The notes under the pieces are model-generated. The model saw only the letters and a program-made list of their open reading frames with translations. It was not told the DNA's origin and did not search any database. Positions 1 through 8,120 of a DNA stretch of 64,000 nt are shown piece by piece; the stretch's first letter is position 1; each line of letters begins with the position of its first letter. The DNA is taken from the NCBI RefSeq assembly GCF_020859565.1, contig NZ_JAJHUO010000010.1:221228-285227 (forward strand), in the 5' to 3' direction. The DNA is from Saccharothrix luteola (GTDB lineage: Bacteria; Actinomycetota; Actinomycetes; Mycobacteriales; Pseudonocardiaceae). The translations under genes were made by a program, and so were the position numbers.

Positions 1-788
1 CGCTCCTGGGCCGCGACGACGTGCCGGTGGGCGTGGGCGCGGCCCGGCCGCTCGTCCACCCCCACCCGCACCTGTCCAGCGCGCACGGCGCGGACGGTCT
101 CTCCGGGTACGCCGACACGCTCCCCGAAGCCACTCGCGGCCCCGACGCGCGCGACGCCGTCACGCTCCTGCGCGACCTCCTCGAGCAGGCCGACCGACCC
201 GTCACGATCGTCCCCATCGGCCCGCTCACCAACATCGCGCTGCTGCTGGCCGCGCACCCCGGTCTCAAGCCGAAGATCGGCAGGCTGGTCGTCATGGGCG
301 GCGGGGTGAACGGCGGCAACGTCACCGCCACGGCCGAGTTCAACGTCTGGAGCGACCCCGAGGCCGCCCGCCGCGTCCTGGTCGAGGAGGACGTGCCCAC
401 GACGCTCGTGCCGATGGACCTGACCCGCCGCTGCGCGGTCAGCGCCGAGTGGCTGGACGCGCTGGCGAAGACCTCCCGGGTCGCCGCCACCCTGGTCGGC
501 CTCACCCCCGCCTACCTGGAGACCTACCGGCGGTTCCTCGGCTGGGACGGCATGGCGGTGCACGACGCGGTCGCGGTGGCCGAGGCGGTCCGGCCCGGCA
601 TCCTGAGCGGCACGCCGTTCCCCGTGGACGTCGACTGCTCGTACGGTCCGAACCGGGGCGCGCTCGCGGTGGACCAGCGCCTGGAGGTGGAGGCGCCCAA
701 GACGCTCGACATCACCCTGGACGCCGACCTCGACGGCCTGCGCGCGTTCCTCTTCGAGAGGCTAGGTGCGCTCGGCGTGCGCGAGTAG
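1..788 (+). CDS. Nucleoside hydrolase, 5'-truncated by window edge
   Basis: Inosine/uridine-preferring type nucleoside hydrolase, which splits ribonucleosides into base and ribose during cytoplasmic salvage. The frame is open from the first base and reads LLGRDDVPVGVGAARPL, a segment that in this family follows the N-terminal Asp-rich calcium motif, so the first several dozen residues lie outside the window. Visible family features are LTNIALLL, VVMGG, the EFNVWSDPEAA segment contributing to the ribose/calcium site, and VHDAVAVA near the C terminus with the conserved His-Asp. The TAG stop at 786-788 lies 27 bases inside the 3' end of the convergent next gene. The family is firm; the preferred base cannot be read. 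Confidence 0.9.
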   Translation, partial: LLGRDDVPVGVGAARPLVHPHPHLSSAHGADGLSGYADTLPEATRGPDARDAVTLLRDLLEQADRPVTIVPIGPLTNIALLLAAHPGLKPKIGRLVVMGGGVNGGNVTATAEFNVWSDPEAARRVLVEEDVPTTLVPMDLTRRCAVSAEWLDALAKTSRVAATLVGLTPAYLETYRRFLGWDGMAVHDAVAVAEAVRPGILSGTPFPVDVDCSYGPNRGALAVDQRLEVEAPKTLDITLDADLDGLRAFLFERLGALGVRE

Positions 789-1913
789 GTAGACGGGACG
801 ACGGCCGACGCGGGTCAGCGCCACGGTCGCCTCACCCGACCCGGACAGCTTCAGCCTCGGCCGCAACGCGTTCGGATCCACGTCCAGCCCGCGCACCAGG
901 ATCTCCAGCCGGCCCACGTCGTGCGCCCGCAGCACGGACCGCAACGCCTTCTCGCTGTAGTGCCCGTGCTCCACGACCCGGAACGCCCGCACGCCCGGCG
1001 GCGGCACCGGCCCGGTCAGGTAGGCGATCCGCTCGTCCAGCTGCGCCAACCCGTGCCGGGCCGCGTAGTGCCGCACCAGCCCGGCCCGCACCACCGCGCC
1101 GTCCGGGTCGACCAGCCACTCGGCCGGCTCGCGCACACCGCAGTCGTCGGGGTCGGCGGAGGTGATCGTCCACTCCGGACCGCCCGACCGCAGCACGGTC
1201 GCCCGCCGCGACACGCCGGGCGTGGCCAGGCCGCGCGTCCACAGGCACGCCTCGCGCACCTGCCCGTCCAACGACACCAGCTCGACCTCGTCCGCCCACG
1301 GCGCGACCGCGAAGTCCACGCCCGGCGCGCACTTCACCGCCAGGTCGCGCGAAGCGTAGGCGTCGGCCAGCTCGTCCAACGGCGGCGCGAAGTCCGAGGG
1401 TCGCCACGTGCGCCGCCCGCTCGCGTCACGCCGCGCGGGGTCGGCGAGCACCGCCGTGCCGCGCGACACCGGCCGCAGGGCGTCCGCCCGCACGAGCGGC
1501 ACCGCGTCACCCAGGTTGTGCCGCGCCATGGCCAACCGCACCGGGTCCAGGTCCGACCCGATCGACCCCTCGGGCAGCGCCGCGAGGTCCGCCCCGATCG
1601 AGCAGGTCACGTCGTGCGCGGGTCCGCGGAACCGGCGCGCCCGGTGCGCCGCCACCGGGTGGGCGGTGGCCTGCTGCAACGCGTCGGAGGTGAACAGCCC
1701 GTCGGCGAAACCGACCTTGCCGACCGCCTTGCGCCGCAACAACAACGTCTCCAGCACCGCCGCGAAGTGCGTCGGCGAGACCTGCCTGGCCCGGTTCACG
1801 TCCGCCAGCCGCGACGCGGGCGTCAGCGGCAGGTCGGCCAGCGCCGACAACGCGGCGCACCCGGCGTCCGAACGCAGGTACGCCACGTCGTCGAGGCTGA
1901 AGGCGTAGCTCAC
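762..1913 (-). CDS. THUMP-like domain class I methyltransferase-fold protein
   Basis: 383-residue protein of the actinobacterial type annotated as class I methyltransferase with a C-terminal THUMP-like domain. The central part has a Rossmann-type S-adenosylmethionine site: DVTCSIGADLAAL (motif I position), GSDLDPVRLAMARHN (acidic ribose-binding strand), then VLADPARR in the catalytic-motif position, suggesting a nucleic-acid substrate. The last ~100 residues, with REPAEWLVDPDGAVVRAGL and ending VYLLAH, form the THUMP-like part. I chose GTG at 1913 because it overlaps the stop of the upstream methyltransferase as GTGA, so the two are translationally coupled; a much longer upstream extension in this frame runs through that gene and is rejected. 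The exact substrate is unknown. Confidence 0.82.
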   Translation of the reverse strand: MSYAFSLDDVAYLRSDAGCAALSALADLPLTPASRLADVNRARQVSPTHFAAVLETLLLRRKAVGKVGFADGLFTSDALQQATAHPVAAHRARRFRGPAHDVTCSIGADLAALPEGSIGSDLDPVRLAMARHNLGDAVPLVRADALRPVSRGTAVLADPARRDASGRRTWRPSDFAPPLDELADAYASRDLAVKCAPGVDFAVAPWADEVELVSLDGQVREACLWTRGLATPGVSRRATVLRSGGPEWTITSADPDDCGVREPAEWLVDPDGAVVRAGLVRHYAARHGLAQLDERIAYLTGPVPPPGVRAFRVVEHGHYSEKALRSVLRAHDVGRLEILVRGLDVDPNALRPRLKLSGSGEATVALTRVGRRPVYLLAHAERT

Positions 1914-2866
1914 CGGACCGGCTTGCGACCCGTCACGGAGACGTTGTAGAAGACCTCGCGCGGCAGCACCTTGGCCAGCACGTTCTCGTCCACCCAGGAC
2001 AGCCGCTGCCAGGTCTTGTAGGCGAACATCGCCCACCCGAAGCCCAGCTTCTCCCGCGGCACGGCGGCCTCGAACGTGCGCACCGGCCAGCCGAACAACG
2101 CCGCCGACAGCTCCTCGGTCACCGCCCGCACCCCGACCGCGCCCGCCCCGCGAGCGGTCCGCTCCAGGTCCGACGGGTCGAACGTGTGCAGGTCGACCAC
2201 GGCCTCCAGCGCCGCCGCGCGCGAGGACTCGTCCAGCTCCTCCTGCGGCCGGCGCCAGTCGTTGAGCGGTGCCAGCTTGGTCACGTTCGTGGTCAGCCAC
2301 CAGGTCAGCTGGCCGAGCTTGCGGGCGTAGAGGTTGCCGACGTTCGTCGGGTCGCCCGCGAACACGAACTTGCCGCCCGGCTTGAGCACCCGCAGCACCT
2401 CGCGCATCGCGGCGGGCACGTCCGGGATGTGGTGCAGCACGGCGTGCCCCACCACCAGGTCGAACGTGTCGTCGTCGTACGGGATGCGCTCGGCGTCGGC
2501 CACCCGGCCGTCGACCGGCAGGCCGAGCTGCCCGGCGTTGCGCAGCGCCACCTCGACCATGCCCGGCGACAGGTCGGTCACCGAGCCGCGCTTGATCACA
2601 CCGCCCTGCATCAGGTTGAGCAGGAAGAACCCGGTGCCGCAGCCCAGCTCCAACGCGTGCTCGTACGGCCCGGTGTCGCCCGCGACCGCGCGGAACCGGT
2701 CCGTGGCGTAGGTGATGCAGCGCTCGTCGTACGAGATCGACCACTTCTCGTCGTACGTGCCCGCTTCCCAGTCGTGGTAGAGCACGTTGGCGAGCTTGGG
2801 GTCGGAGTACGCCGCCTCGATCTCCTCGGCGGTGGCGTGCGGGTTGGGCTTGGGATCAACGGCCAC
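1910..2866 (-). CDS. SAM-dependent methyltransferase (UbiE/Methyltransf_11 type)
   Basis: 318-residue class I methyltransferase. Motif I is HALELGCGTGFFLLNL (around residue 75), followed by VTDLSPGMVEVA (acidic SAM-ribose residue), FDLVVGHAVLHHI and REVLRVLKPGGKFVFAG, the usual order of a small-molecule methyltransferase. The C-terminal half (around FDPSDLERTARGAG and VRTFEAAVPREKL) is typical of an actinobacterial subfamily with no known substrate. It starts 11 bases inside the end of the enoyl-CoA hydratase gene, and its stop overlaps the next start as GTGA, so the three genes 3635 to 762 form one tightly packed operon. Function within acyl-CoA metabolism is suggested only by this linkage. 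Confidence 0.88.
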   Translation of the reverse strand: MAVDPKPNPHATAEEIEAAYSDPKLANVLYHDWEAGTYDEKWSISYDERCITYATDRFRAVAGDTGPYEHALELGCGTGFFLLNLMQGGVIKRGSVTDLSPGMVEVALRNAGQLGLPVDGRVADAERIPYDDDTFDLVVGHAVLHHIPDVPAAMREVLRVLKPGGKFVFAGDPTNVGNLYARKLGQLTWWLTTNVTKLAPLNDWRRPQEELDESSRAAALEAVVDLHTFDPSDLERTARGAGAVGVRAVTEELSAALFGWPVRTFEAAVPREKLGFGWAMFAYKTWQRLSWVDENVLAKVLPREVFYNVSVTGRKPVR

Positions 2867-3635
2867 TGAACTTCGCCTTCCCCGGGCCGTTCTCGATGAA
2901 CGACGCCATGCCGGTCTTCTGGTCCTCGGTGGCGAACATCGCCGCGAACAGCTGGCTCTCCAGCTTCAGCCCGCTGCCGAGGTCGGTGTCCAACCCGCCG
3001 TCGATCGCGGCCTTGGCGGCGGCGTACGCGCGCACCGGGCCGTTGACGAACCGGCCGGCCCACCGCTTGGCCGCCTCGTAGACGTCGTCGGGGGCCACGA
3101 CCTCGTCCACCATGCCGATGCGCAACGCCTCCTCGGCGCCCACGAACCGGCCGGTGTAGATCAGGTCCTTGGCGCGCGACGGCCCGATCAGCCGCGGCAG
3201 GCGCTGCGTGCCGCCCATGCCGGGGATGACGCCGAGCAGGATCTCCGGCTGGCCGACCTTGGCGTTGTCGCCCGCGATCCGCCGGTCCGCGCACAGCGCC
3301 AGCTCGAACCCGCCGCCGAGGGCGTAACCGGTGATGGCCGCCACGGTCGGCTTCGGGATCTCCTCCACCGCGCGCAACGCCGAGGTGAACGCGCCCGCGC
3401 GGGCCGCCATCTCGGCGTAGGACAGCTCCGCCATCTCCTTGATGTCCGCGCCCGCCGCGAACACCTTCGGCCCGCCGTACACGATCACCGAGTAGACGTC
3501 GGCCCGGTCGGTCGCCTCCAGCGCGGCCGACCGGATCTCTTCCTGGACCTGCCGGTTGAGCGCGTTCATCGGCGGGCGGTCCAGCCGGATGGTGCCGATC
3601 CCGTCCTCGACTTCGAGCCTCACGAACTCAGCCAC
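2856..3635 (-). CDS. Enoyl-CoA hydratase/isomerase family protein
   Basis: 259-residue crotonase-fold enzyme, expected to hydrate trans-2-enoyl-CoA in fatty-acid beta-oxidation. The oxyanion-hole segments are present: AAGADIKEMAEL (near residue 60) and ITGYALGGGFELALCADRRIA (near 100), followed by GQPEILLGVIPGMGGTQRL, which carries the Glu positions used by hydratases (catalytic pair around the GGFE and PEI/LG segments). The length equals that of classic short-chain hydratases. It heads the operon with the two methyltransferase-type genes. A palindrome with core TACC-N4-GGTA lies 38 bases upstream of the ATG and matches sites before three other CoA-pathway loci in this window, so shared control is likely. 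The subfamily name (EchA number) cannot be assigned. Confidence 0.92.
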   Translation of the reverse strand: MAEFVRLEVEDGIGTIRLDRPPMNALNRQVQEEIRSAALEATDRADVYSVIVYGGPKVFAAGADIKEMAELSYAEMAARAGAFTSALRAVEEIPKPTVAAITGYALGGGFELALCADRRIAGDNAKVGQPEILLGVIPGMGGTQRLPRLIGPSRAKDLIYTGRFVGAEEALRIGMVDEVVAPDDVYEAAKRWAGRFVNGPVRAYAAAKAAIDGGLDTDLGSGLKLESQLFAAMFATEDQKTGMASFIENGPGKAKFSGR

Positions 3636-3672
3636 GCGGTCCTCCTCGACCCTGACGTCGGTGCGCCTCGCA

Positions 3673-3690
3673 GGTTACCCCTCGGTAGTT
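3673..3690. promoter_or_regulatory. Putative CoA-regulon operator, site 1
   Basis: GGTTACCCCTCGGTAGTT, core TACC-CCTC-GGTA at 3676-3687, ends 37 bases before the enoyl-CoA hydratase ATG (3635, minus strand). It overlaps the stop codon of the ABC ATPase gene that reads toward it. The same core occurs at 49369-49380, 51108-51119 and 60218-60229, each time in front of an acyl-CoA gene. Confidence 0.6.
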
Positions 3691-4478
3691 TTGCGGCGGG
3701 CGAAGTACCTGTCACCCGACCGCTGGAGCTCCAGCGGCTGGTCGAACGTCTTCGAGAGGTTCTCCTCGGTCAGCACGTCGGCCAGCAGGCCCTGCGCCAC
3801 GATGCCCCCGTCACGCAGCAGCAGCGCGTGCGTGAAGCCGGGCGGGATCTCCTCCACGTGGTGCGTGACCAGCACCGTCGCCGGCGCGTCCGGGTCCATC
3901 GCCAGCTCGGACAGCCGCGCGACCAGGTCCTCGCGCCCACCCAGGTCCAGGCCCGCCGCGGGCTCGTCCAGGAGCAGCATCTCCGGGTCGGTCATCAACG
4001 CGCGCGAGATCAGCGTGCGCTTGCGCTCGCCCTCGGACAACGTGCCGTAGGTGCGGTCGGCCAGGTGCTCGATGCCCATCGCGGCCAGCAGCTCCCTGGC
4101 GCGGCCGGTGTCGAGCCGGTCGTACTCCTCGCGCCAGCGCCCCAGCACCGCGTACCCGGCGCTGACCACCAGGTCGACCACCTTCTCGTCGGCCGGGATG
4201 CGCCCGTTCAACGCCGAGGAGGACAGCCCGATCCGGGGCCGCAGCTCGGCCACGTCGGTCCGCCCGATCCGCTCGCCGAGCAGGTGCACCTTGCCCTTGG
4301 TCGGGTGCAGCTCCGCGCCGGCCAACCGGAGCAGCGTCGTCTTGCCGGCGCCGTTCGGCCCGAGCACGACCCAGCGCTCGTCCAGCTCCACGCTCCAGTC
4401 GACGTCCCCGACCAGCGTGGTCTTGCCACGTCGAACCGAAACACCCTGCATGTGGATGACCAGATCTTCGTTTTCCAC
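3675..4478 (-). CDS. ABC transporter ATP-binding protein (stand-alone)
   Basis: 267-residue ABC ATPase. Walker A is VLGPNGAGKTTLLRLAG (near residue 45), the Q-loop region follows at RPRIGLSSSAL, the signature is LSEGERKRTLISRAL, Walker B is MLLLDEPAAGLDLGGRE and the switch His is VTHHVEE. No permease gene is adjacent, and actinobacterial relatives of this type (similar to ModF/YbbA-like single ATPases) commonly occur alone, so the transport partner is unknown and the protein may not be a transporter at all. GTG at 4478 is preferred because a GAGGG lies a few bases before it; an ATG nine codons inside (4451) is the alternative. The frame also extends upstream but only through low-quality sequence antisense to glgX. 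It is divergent from glgX. Confidence 0.85.
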   Translation of the reverse strand: MENEDLVIHMQGVSVRRGKTTLVGDVDWSVELDERWVVLGPNGAGKTTLLRLAGAELHPTKGKVHLLGERIGRTDVAELRPRIGLSSSALNGRIPADEKVVDLVVSAGYAVLGRWREEYDRLDTGRARELLAAMGIEHLADRTYGTLSEGERKRTLISRALMTDPEMLLLDEPAAGLDLGGREDLVARLSELAMDPDAPATVLVTHHVEEIPPGFTHALLLRDGGIVAQGLLADVLTEENLSKTFDQPLELQRSGDRYFARRKTTEG

Positions 4479-4626
4479 GCCTGCCCTCGCCCCGTCGATG
4501 CGCCGCCGCCGCCATTGTTCTGCACCCCGTTCCGCGGGTGGTCCGGTGGGGGGAGGTATGGGCGGGTCGGTGAACCTCAGCGCGCTCATGCCCACACGGG
4601 GCGTGTGTGCTGGAAAGATCGGGCGC

Positions 4627-6735
4627 ATGGCTGCCGACTCGATCCTGCTCGCGGGCCGACCGTTCCCCCTCGGGGCGCACCCCGAGGCCGGAGGTGTGCG
4701 CTTCGCGGTCTCGGCGCCGCCCGCCCACGCCGTGGAAGTGTGCCTGATCAGCGAAGACGGCACCGAGGAGCGGGTCGAGCTCACCGAGCGCACGTTCGGC
4801 GTCTGGCATGGGCTGATCTCCGGCGTCACGCCCGGCCAGCGCTACGGCTACCGCGTGCACGGGCCGTACGACCCGTCACGGGGCCTGCGGTGCAACCCGG
4901 CGAAGCTGTTGGTCGACCCGTATGCGACGCGGATCACGGGGACGTTGTCCGACCTCGACGCGGCGCTGGGCTACGTGGACGACCCGATGCTCGGCGGACC
5001 GTCACCGGTCGACTCGCTGGGCAGCGTGCCGCTGTCCGTGGTCACCTCGCCCGGCGGGCCGGACACTGGCGTGAAGCCCGAGGTGCCGTTCGAGGAGGCG
5101 GTGTTCTACGAGCTGCACGTGCGCGGGTTCACCAAGCAGCACCCGGCCGTGCCCGAGCACCAGCGCGGCACCTACCTGGGGCTGGCGCACCCGGCCGTGC
5201 TGGAGCACCTCACGCGGCTCGGCGTGACGTCGGTCGAGCTGCTGCCGGTGCACGCGTTCGTCGACGAGCCGTCGTTGATCCGCGACGGCAGGCACAACTA
5301 CTGGGGCTACTCGCCGCTGAGCTTCTTCGCGCCGCACCCCGCCTACGCCAGCGAGCCGGGGCGTGAGGTGGAGGAGTTCCGCACGATGGTCGCCGCGCTG
5401 CACAACGCGGAGATCGAAGTGATCATCGACGTGGTGTTCAACCACACGTGCGAGGGCGGCCCGGAGGGTCCGACGCTGTCCTACCGGGGCTTCGACGCTC
5501 CCGGCTACTACCTGCACATCGACGGCGGCGGCACGCTCGACATCACCGGCTGCGGCAACACCACCGAGGCCGGGTCGCCGCAGTTCGTGCGGCTGGTGAC
5601 GGACTCGCTGCGGTACTGGGCCACCGAGCTGGGCGTGGACGGGTTCCGGTTCGACCTCGCGTCCACGCTGGGCAGGCCCGGCGGCGGCCGGTTCGACCGG
5701 GCGTCGGCGATGCTCACCGCGATCACGCAGGACCCGGTGCTGTCGCGGTGCAAGCTGATCGCCGAGCCGTGGGACGCCACCGGCGACGGCTACCGGGTCG
5801 GCGACTTCGGCGTGCAGTGGGCCGAGTGGAACGGCCGGTACCGCGACACCGTGCGCGACTTCTGGCGGGGCATGACCAGCGTGCGCGACCTGGCCTACCG
5901 GCTGTCGGGCTCGTCCGACCTGTACGCCGACGACCTGCGGCGACCGTGGCAGTCGATCAACTTCATCACCGCGCACGACGGGTTCACCCTGCGCGACCTC
6001 GTGTCGTACAACGAGAAGCACAACCTGGCCAACGGCGAGGACAACCGCGACGGCACCAACGACAACCGGTCGTGGAACTGCGGCGTCGAGGGCGAGACCG
6101 ACGACCCGGAGGTGCTGGCCCTGCGCGCCCGGCAGGCGCGCAACCTGTTCGCCACGCTGATGCTGTCCACCGGCACGCCGATGCTCACCGCCGGTGACGA
6201 GCAGTGGCGCACCCAGGGCGGCAACAACAACGCGTACTGCCTGGACGACGAGACCTCGTGGGTGGACTGGGAGCTCGGCGGCGAGGGCGAGGCGATGCTG
6301 GCGTTCGCGCGGCGGGTGATCGCGGTGCGCCGCGCGTCGCCCGCGTTGCGGCAGCCGCAGTTCTTCGACGGCCGGACCACGTCGTCCGGGGCGCCCGACC
6401 TGGTGTGGTTCCGGCCGGACGGCGAGGAGATGGCCGAGACCGACTGGTTCGACGACGGCCGCCGGTTCCTCGGCATGTGGATCGACGGGTCGAACAGCCT
6501 GTCCCGCTCGCGTGACGGCGAACTGGTGTCGGACGACTCGTGGCTGCTGCTCGTGCACGCGGGCGCGGACCCGATCGAGGTCACCCTGCCGGGGCCCGAG
6601 TACGGCGGGCGCTACGAGCCGACGATCGACTCCACCACGCCCGACGGCTCGCCCGCGGCCGAGGAGGGCCTGGCGGCCGGCGCGACCGTCGTGCTGGAGG
6701 GCCGGTCCCTGGTGCTGCTGAGGGTGCCGAACTGA
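4627..6735 (+). CDS. glgX: Glycogen debranching enzyme GlgX
   Basis: 702-residue GH13 isoamylase-type enzyme that hydrolyses alpha-1,6 branches of glycogen after phosphorylase has shortened them. An N-terminal CBM48-like domain (FPLGAHPEAGGVRFAVSAP, PFGVWHG, YGYRVHGPYDP) precedes the barrel: IIDVVFNHTCEGG, catalytic nucleophile in DGFRFDLASTLGR, acid/base Glu in LIAEPWDATGDGY, and transition-state Asp in FITAHDGFTLRDLVSYNEKHN, a GlgX/TreX signature. ATG at 4627 is preceded by GGAAAG 11 bases upstream; the frame is open for another 190 codons upstream but only as antisense to the ABC gene. It works with GlgP (9889-12459) in glycogen breakdown. Assignment is firm, though TreX-like function in trehalose synthesis cannot be excluded. 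Confidence 0.95.
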   Translation: MAADSILLAGRPFPLGAHPEAGGVRFAVSAPPAHAVEVCLISEDGTEERVELTERTFGVWHGLISGVTPGQRYGYRVHGPYDPSRGLRCNPAKLLVDPYATRITGTLSDLDAALGYVDDPMLGGPSPVDSLGSVPLSVVTSPGGPDTGVKPEVPFEEAVFYELHVRGFTKQHPAVPEHQRGTYLGLAHPAVLEHLTRLGVTSVELLPVHAFVDEPSLIRDGRHNYWGYSPLSFFAPHPAYASEPGREVEEFRTMVAALHNAEIEVIIDVVFNHTCEGGPEGPTLSYRGFDAPGYYLHIDGGGTLDITGCGNTTEAGSPQFVRLVTDSLRYWATELGVDGFRFDLASTLGRPGGGRFDRASAMLTAITQDPVLSRCKLIAEPWDATGDGYRVGDFGVQWAEWNGRYRDTVRDFWRGMTSVRDLAYRLSGSSDLYADDLRRPWQSINFITAHDGFTLRDLVSYNEKHNLANGEDNRDGTNDNRSWNCGVEGETDDPEVLALRARQARNLFATLMLSTGTPMLTAGDEQWRTQGGNNNAYCLDDETSWVDWELGGEGEAMLAFARRVIAVRRASPALRQPQFFDGRTTSSGAPDLVWFRPDGEEMAETDWFDDGRRFLGMWIDGSNSLSRSRDGELVSDDSWLLLVHAGADPIEVTLPGPEYGGRYEPTIDSTTPDGSPAAEEGLAAGATVVLEGRSLVLLRVPN

Positions 6736-6828
6736 GTTGTGTCGGTGACCGACTGCCTCCGTCACCGACACGATCCTGCCTGGTGAGAGCCGTGCGCGCG
6801 GTGCGCGGTTCCGTGGCACGATGCCGGC

Positions 6829-6936
6829 GTGGCCCGTCCGTTGCTGACCTGGTGCGACCGCACGATCGACCTCCTGCTGGTGGCGTCGTGCGGGTGTAGC
6901 CGGACGCGACGCGGCCGGGCCCGCCCATCGGGTTGA
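6829..6936 (+). CDS. Cysteine-responsive leader peptide upstream of cysteine dioxygenase
   Basis: 35-codon frame starting GTG at 6829 and ending TGA at 6934-6936. The middle reads DRTIDLLLVASCGCSRT, which matches by eye the actinobacterial leader-peptide pattern (R-x-HIDL-x-RVASA-x-C) found before sulfur and cysteine genes. A Cys-Gly-Cys codon run (TGC GGG TGT, 6889-6897) lies five codons before a strong hairpin (6903-6950), and the frame ends inside the hairpin loop, the geometry of a ribosome-mediated attenuator. No good Shine-Dalgarno is visible; a CACGAT hexamer at 6817-6822 would place the transcript start on the GTG, so it may be leaderless. It most likely acts through being translated rather than as a protein. 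Confidence 0.72.
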   Translation: MARPLLTWCDRTIDLLLVASCGCSRTRRGRARPSG

Positions 6937-6950
6937 CGCCGCGTCGCGTC
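6903..6950 (+). terminator. Attenuator hairpin before cysteine dioxygenase
   Basis: Perfect 13-bp inverted repeat: GACGCGACGCGGC (6903-6915) and GCCGCGTCGCGTC (6938-6950), separated by a 22-base loop that itself contains CGGG/CCCG pairings able to form an alternative stem. It begins five bases after the second Cys codon of the leader frame and ends 45 bases before the cysteine dioxygenase start. TTGATC follows, so there is no real U-tract; a Rho-type or pausing mechanism is possible. Confidence 0.7.
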
Positions 6951-6995
6951 TTGATCGCTACCCCGCCCGACCCGTAGCCATCAGGAGCGACCCAC

Positions 6996-7574
6996 GTGAC
7001 CGCGACGATCGCGCGCGCCGACCTGCACCCGAAGCTGGACGTGCGGTTCCTGCGCGACATCATCCACCCGGAACGCGACCTGTGGACGCCGCGCGAGCTG
7101 CGCGAGCTGACGTCCACCGTCGCCGCCGAACTGACCACCCCGTTGCTGGACGTCCTCCGGTTCGACCCCGATCGGCGCTGGTGGGCGCGGCTCGGGCTGA
7201 CCGAGGGCGTGGAGCTGTGGCTGCTGAGCTGGCTGCCCGGTCAGGGCACCGAGCCGCACGACCACGGCGGCGCGGCGGGCTCGTTCACCGTGCTCACCGG
7301 TGAGCTGGCGGAGGACTACCGCTACCCCGGTGGGCCGATCCGCAGCGCGCGGCGGCCGGTGGGGAGCGCGTTGGGGTTCGGCGCGGGGCGTGCGCACCGG
7401 GTGCTGAACCAGGGCAGCACCGGTGCGGCGAGCGTGCACGCCTACTCGCCGCCGCTGGTGCCGACCCGGGAGTACCCGAGCCTCGCCGACATACCGCAGG
7501 AGATCCCGCCGTTGCCCGCCCTGCGGCTGCCGTTGGAGCAGCTGCGCGTTCTGGCCGACCAGGAGGGTCCGTGA
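6996..7574 (+). CDS. Cysteine dioxygenase
   Basis: 192-residue cupin, cytosolic iron enzyme that oxidises cysteine to cysteine sulfinate, the first step of cysteine catabolism. The three iron-binding histidines are visible as H88 and H90 in GTEPHDHGGAAGSF and H134 in GRAHRVLNQG. The position of the mammalian thioether Cys is Gly/Ser here, as in most bacterial members. GTG at 6996 has AGGAG eight bases upstream. The stop overlaps the rhodanese start as GTGA, so both are made from one message, apparently downstream of the Cys leader peptide and attenuator. The pair probably keeps free cysteine low and handles the sulfur released. Thiol-dioxygenase relatives using 3-mercaptopropionate are the main alternative. 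Confidence 0.87.
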   Translation: MTATIARADLHPKLDVRFLRDIIHPERDLWTPRELRELTSTVAAELTTPLLDVLRFDPDRRWWARLGLTEGVELWLLSWLPGQGTEPHDHGGAAGSFTVLTGELAEDYRYPGGPIRSARRPVGSALGFGAGRAHRVLNQGSTGAASVHAYSPPLVPTREYPSLADIPQEIPPLPALRLPLEQLRVLADQEGP

Positions 7575-7957
7575 GTGCCGAGGAGTTGCTGGAAGAAGCG
7601 CGGCGGTCGTTGAGCCGCGTGTCGCCGGAGGAGCTGGCCGGGCTGTCCGACGTGCTGGTGGTCGACATCCGACCGCACCACAACCGTGCGGCGGAGGGTG
7701 AGATCCCCGGCTCGATCCCGGTGGAGCGCATCGTGCTGGAGTGGCGGCTGGACCCGGACGGCGAGCACCGGATCCCCGGCTTCACCGCCGACACCACCGT
7801 GGTCGTGCTGTGCAACGAGGGCTACGCCTCCAGCCTGGCCGCCCGCGACCTGCAACGGGTGGGCCTGCCCCGCGCCACCGACCTGATCGGCGGCTTCCGC
7901 GGCTACGCCGCCGCCGGGCTCCCCGTGCGGCCGGGCGCGACCCAAGCCGTCACCTGA
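7571..7957 (+). CDS. Rhodanese-like sulfurtransferase
   Basis: 128-residue single-domain rhodanese. The fold markers are VVDIRPHHNRAAEGEIPGSIPV in the N-terminal half (broken here as VVDIRPHHN and EGEIPGSIPV) and the active-site loop CNEGYASS with C81 as the persulfide-carrying residue, followed by AARDLQRVG and DLIGGFRGYAAAGLPV. The loop sequence CNEGYAS differs from classical CRxGx[R/T] rhodaneses but is usual in actinobacterial proteins linked to cysteine dioxygenase. It is translationally coupled to the dioxygenase gene (GTGA overlap at 7571-7574). Likely role: transfer or detoxification of sulfane sulfur from cysteine breakdown. The TGA stop is followed directly by a modular palindromic repeat. 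Confidence 0.85.
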   Translation: MSAEELLEEARRSLSRVSPEELAGLSDVLVVDIRPHHNRAAEGEIPGSIPVERIVLEWRLDPDGEHRIPGFTADTTVVVLCNEGYASSLAARDLQRVGLPRATDLIGGFRGYAAAGLPVRPGATQAVT

Positions 7958-8092
7958 CCGTCCCGAACGTCGAACTCGGGGTACCCGAACGTTCGACACG
8001 CCGTACCTGAGTGTTCGACACGCGCGAGAGTCCTACGTTCAGGTCCGGCGTGTCCTACGTTCGCGTACCCCGAGTTCCGCATTCGGGAACCG
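7955..8092. repeat. Modular palindromic intergenic repeat, copy A
   Basis: Begins in the TGA stop of the rhodanese gene (TGACCG). Outer arms 7961-7984 and 8065-8088 are 24-base inverted repeats matching at 21 positions, including a perfect 13-base GAACTCGGGGTAC/GTACCCCGAGTTC. Between them lie units built on GAACGTTCGACACGCC and its variants on the left and GTGTCCTACGTTC/GAGTCCTACGTTC on the right, so the whole 130 bases can fold into one long imperfect hairpin. The unit cores TCGACACGC, AGGACTC, AGGACAC and GAACTCGGG recur in copies B, C and D. Confidence 0.75.
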
Positions 8093-8120
8093 GGAGGCGG
8101 GCGGTAGCGTCTCCAGGTCC

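Noticed and set aside
4479..4829. N-terminal extension of the ABC ATPase to 4829
   Set aside because: The added ~117 residues are low-complexity and lie antisense to the coding start of glgX; a GTG with a ribosome-binding site at 4478 explains the gene.
5002..6819. Very long open frame on the strand opposite glgX (and similar ones opposite glgP, glgE, glgB and the NACHT gene)
   Set aside because: Their translations are strings rich in Arg, Gly, Val, Pro and His with no domains, and they follow the codon pattern of the genes on the other strand; this is the usual effect of high third-position G+C.
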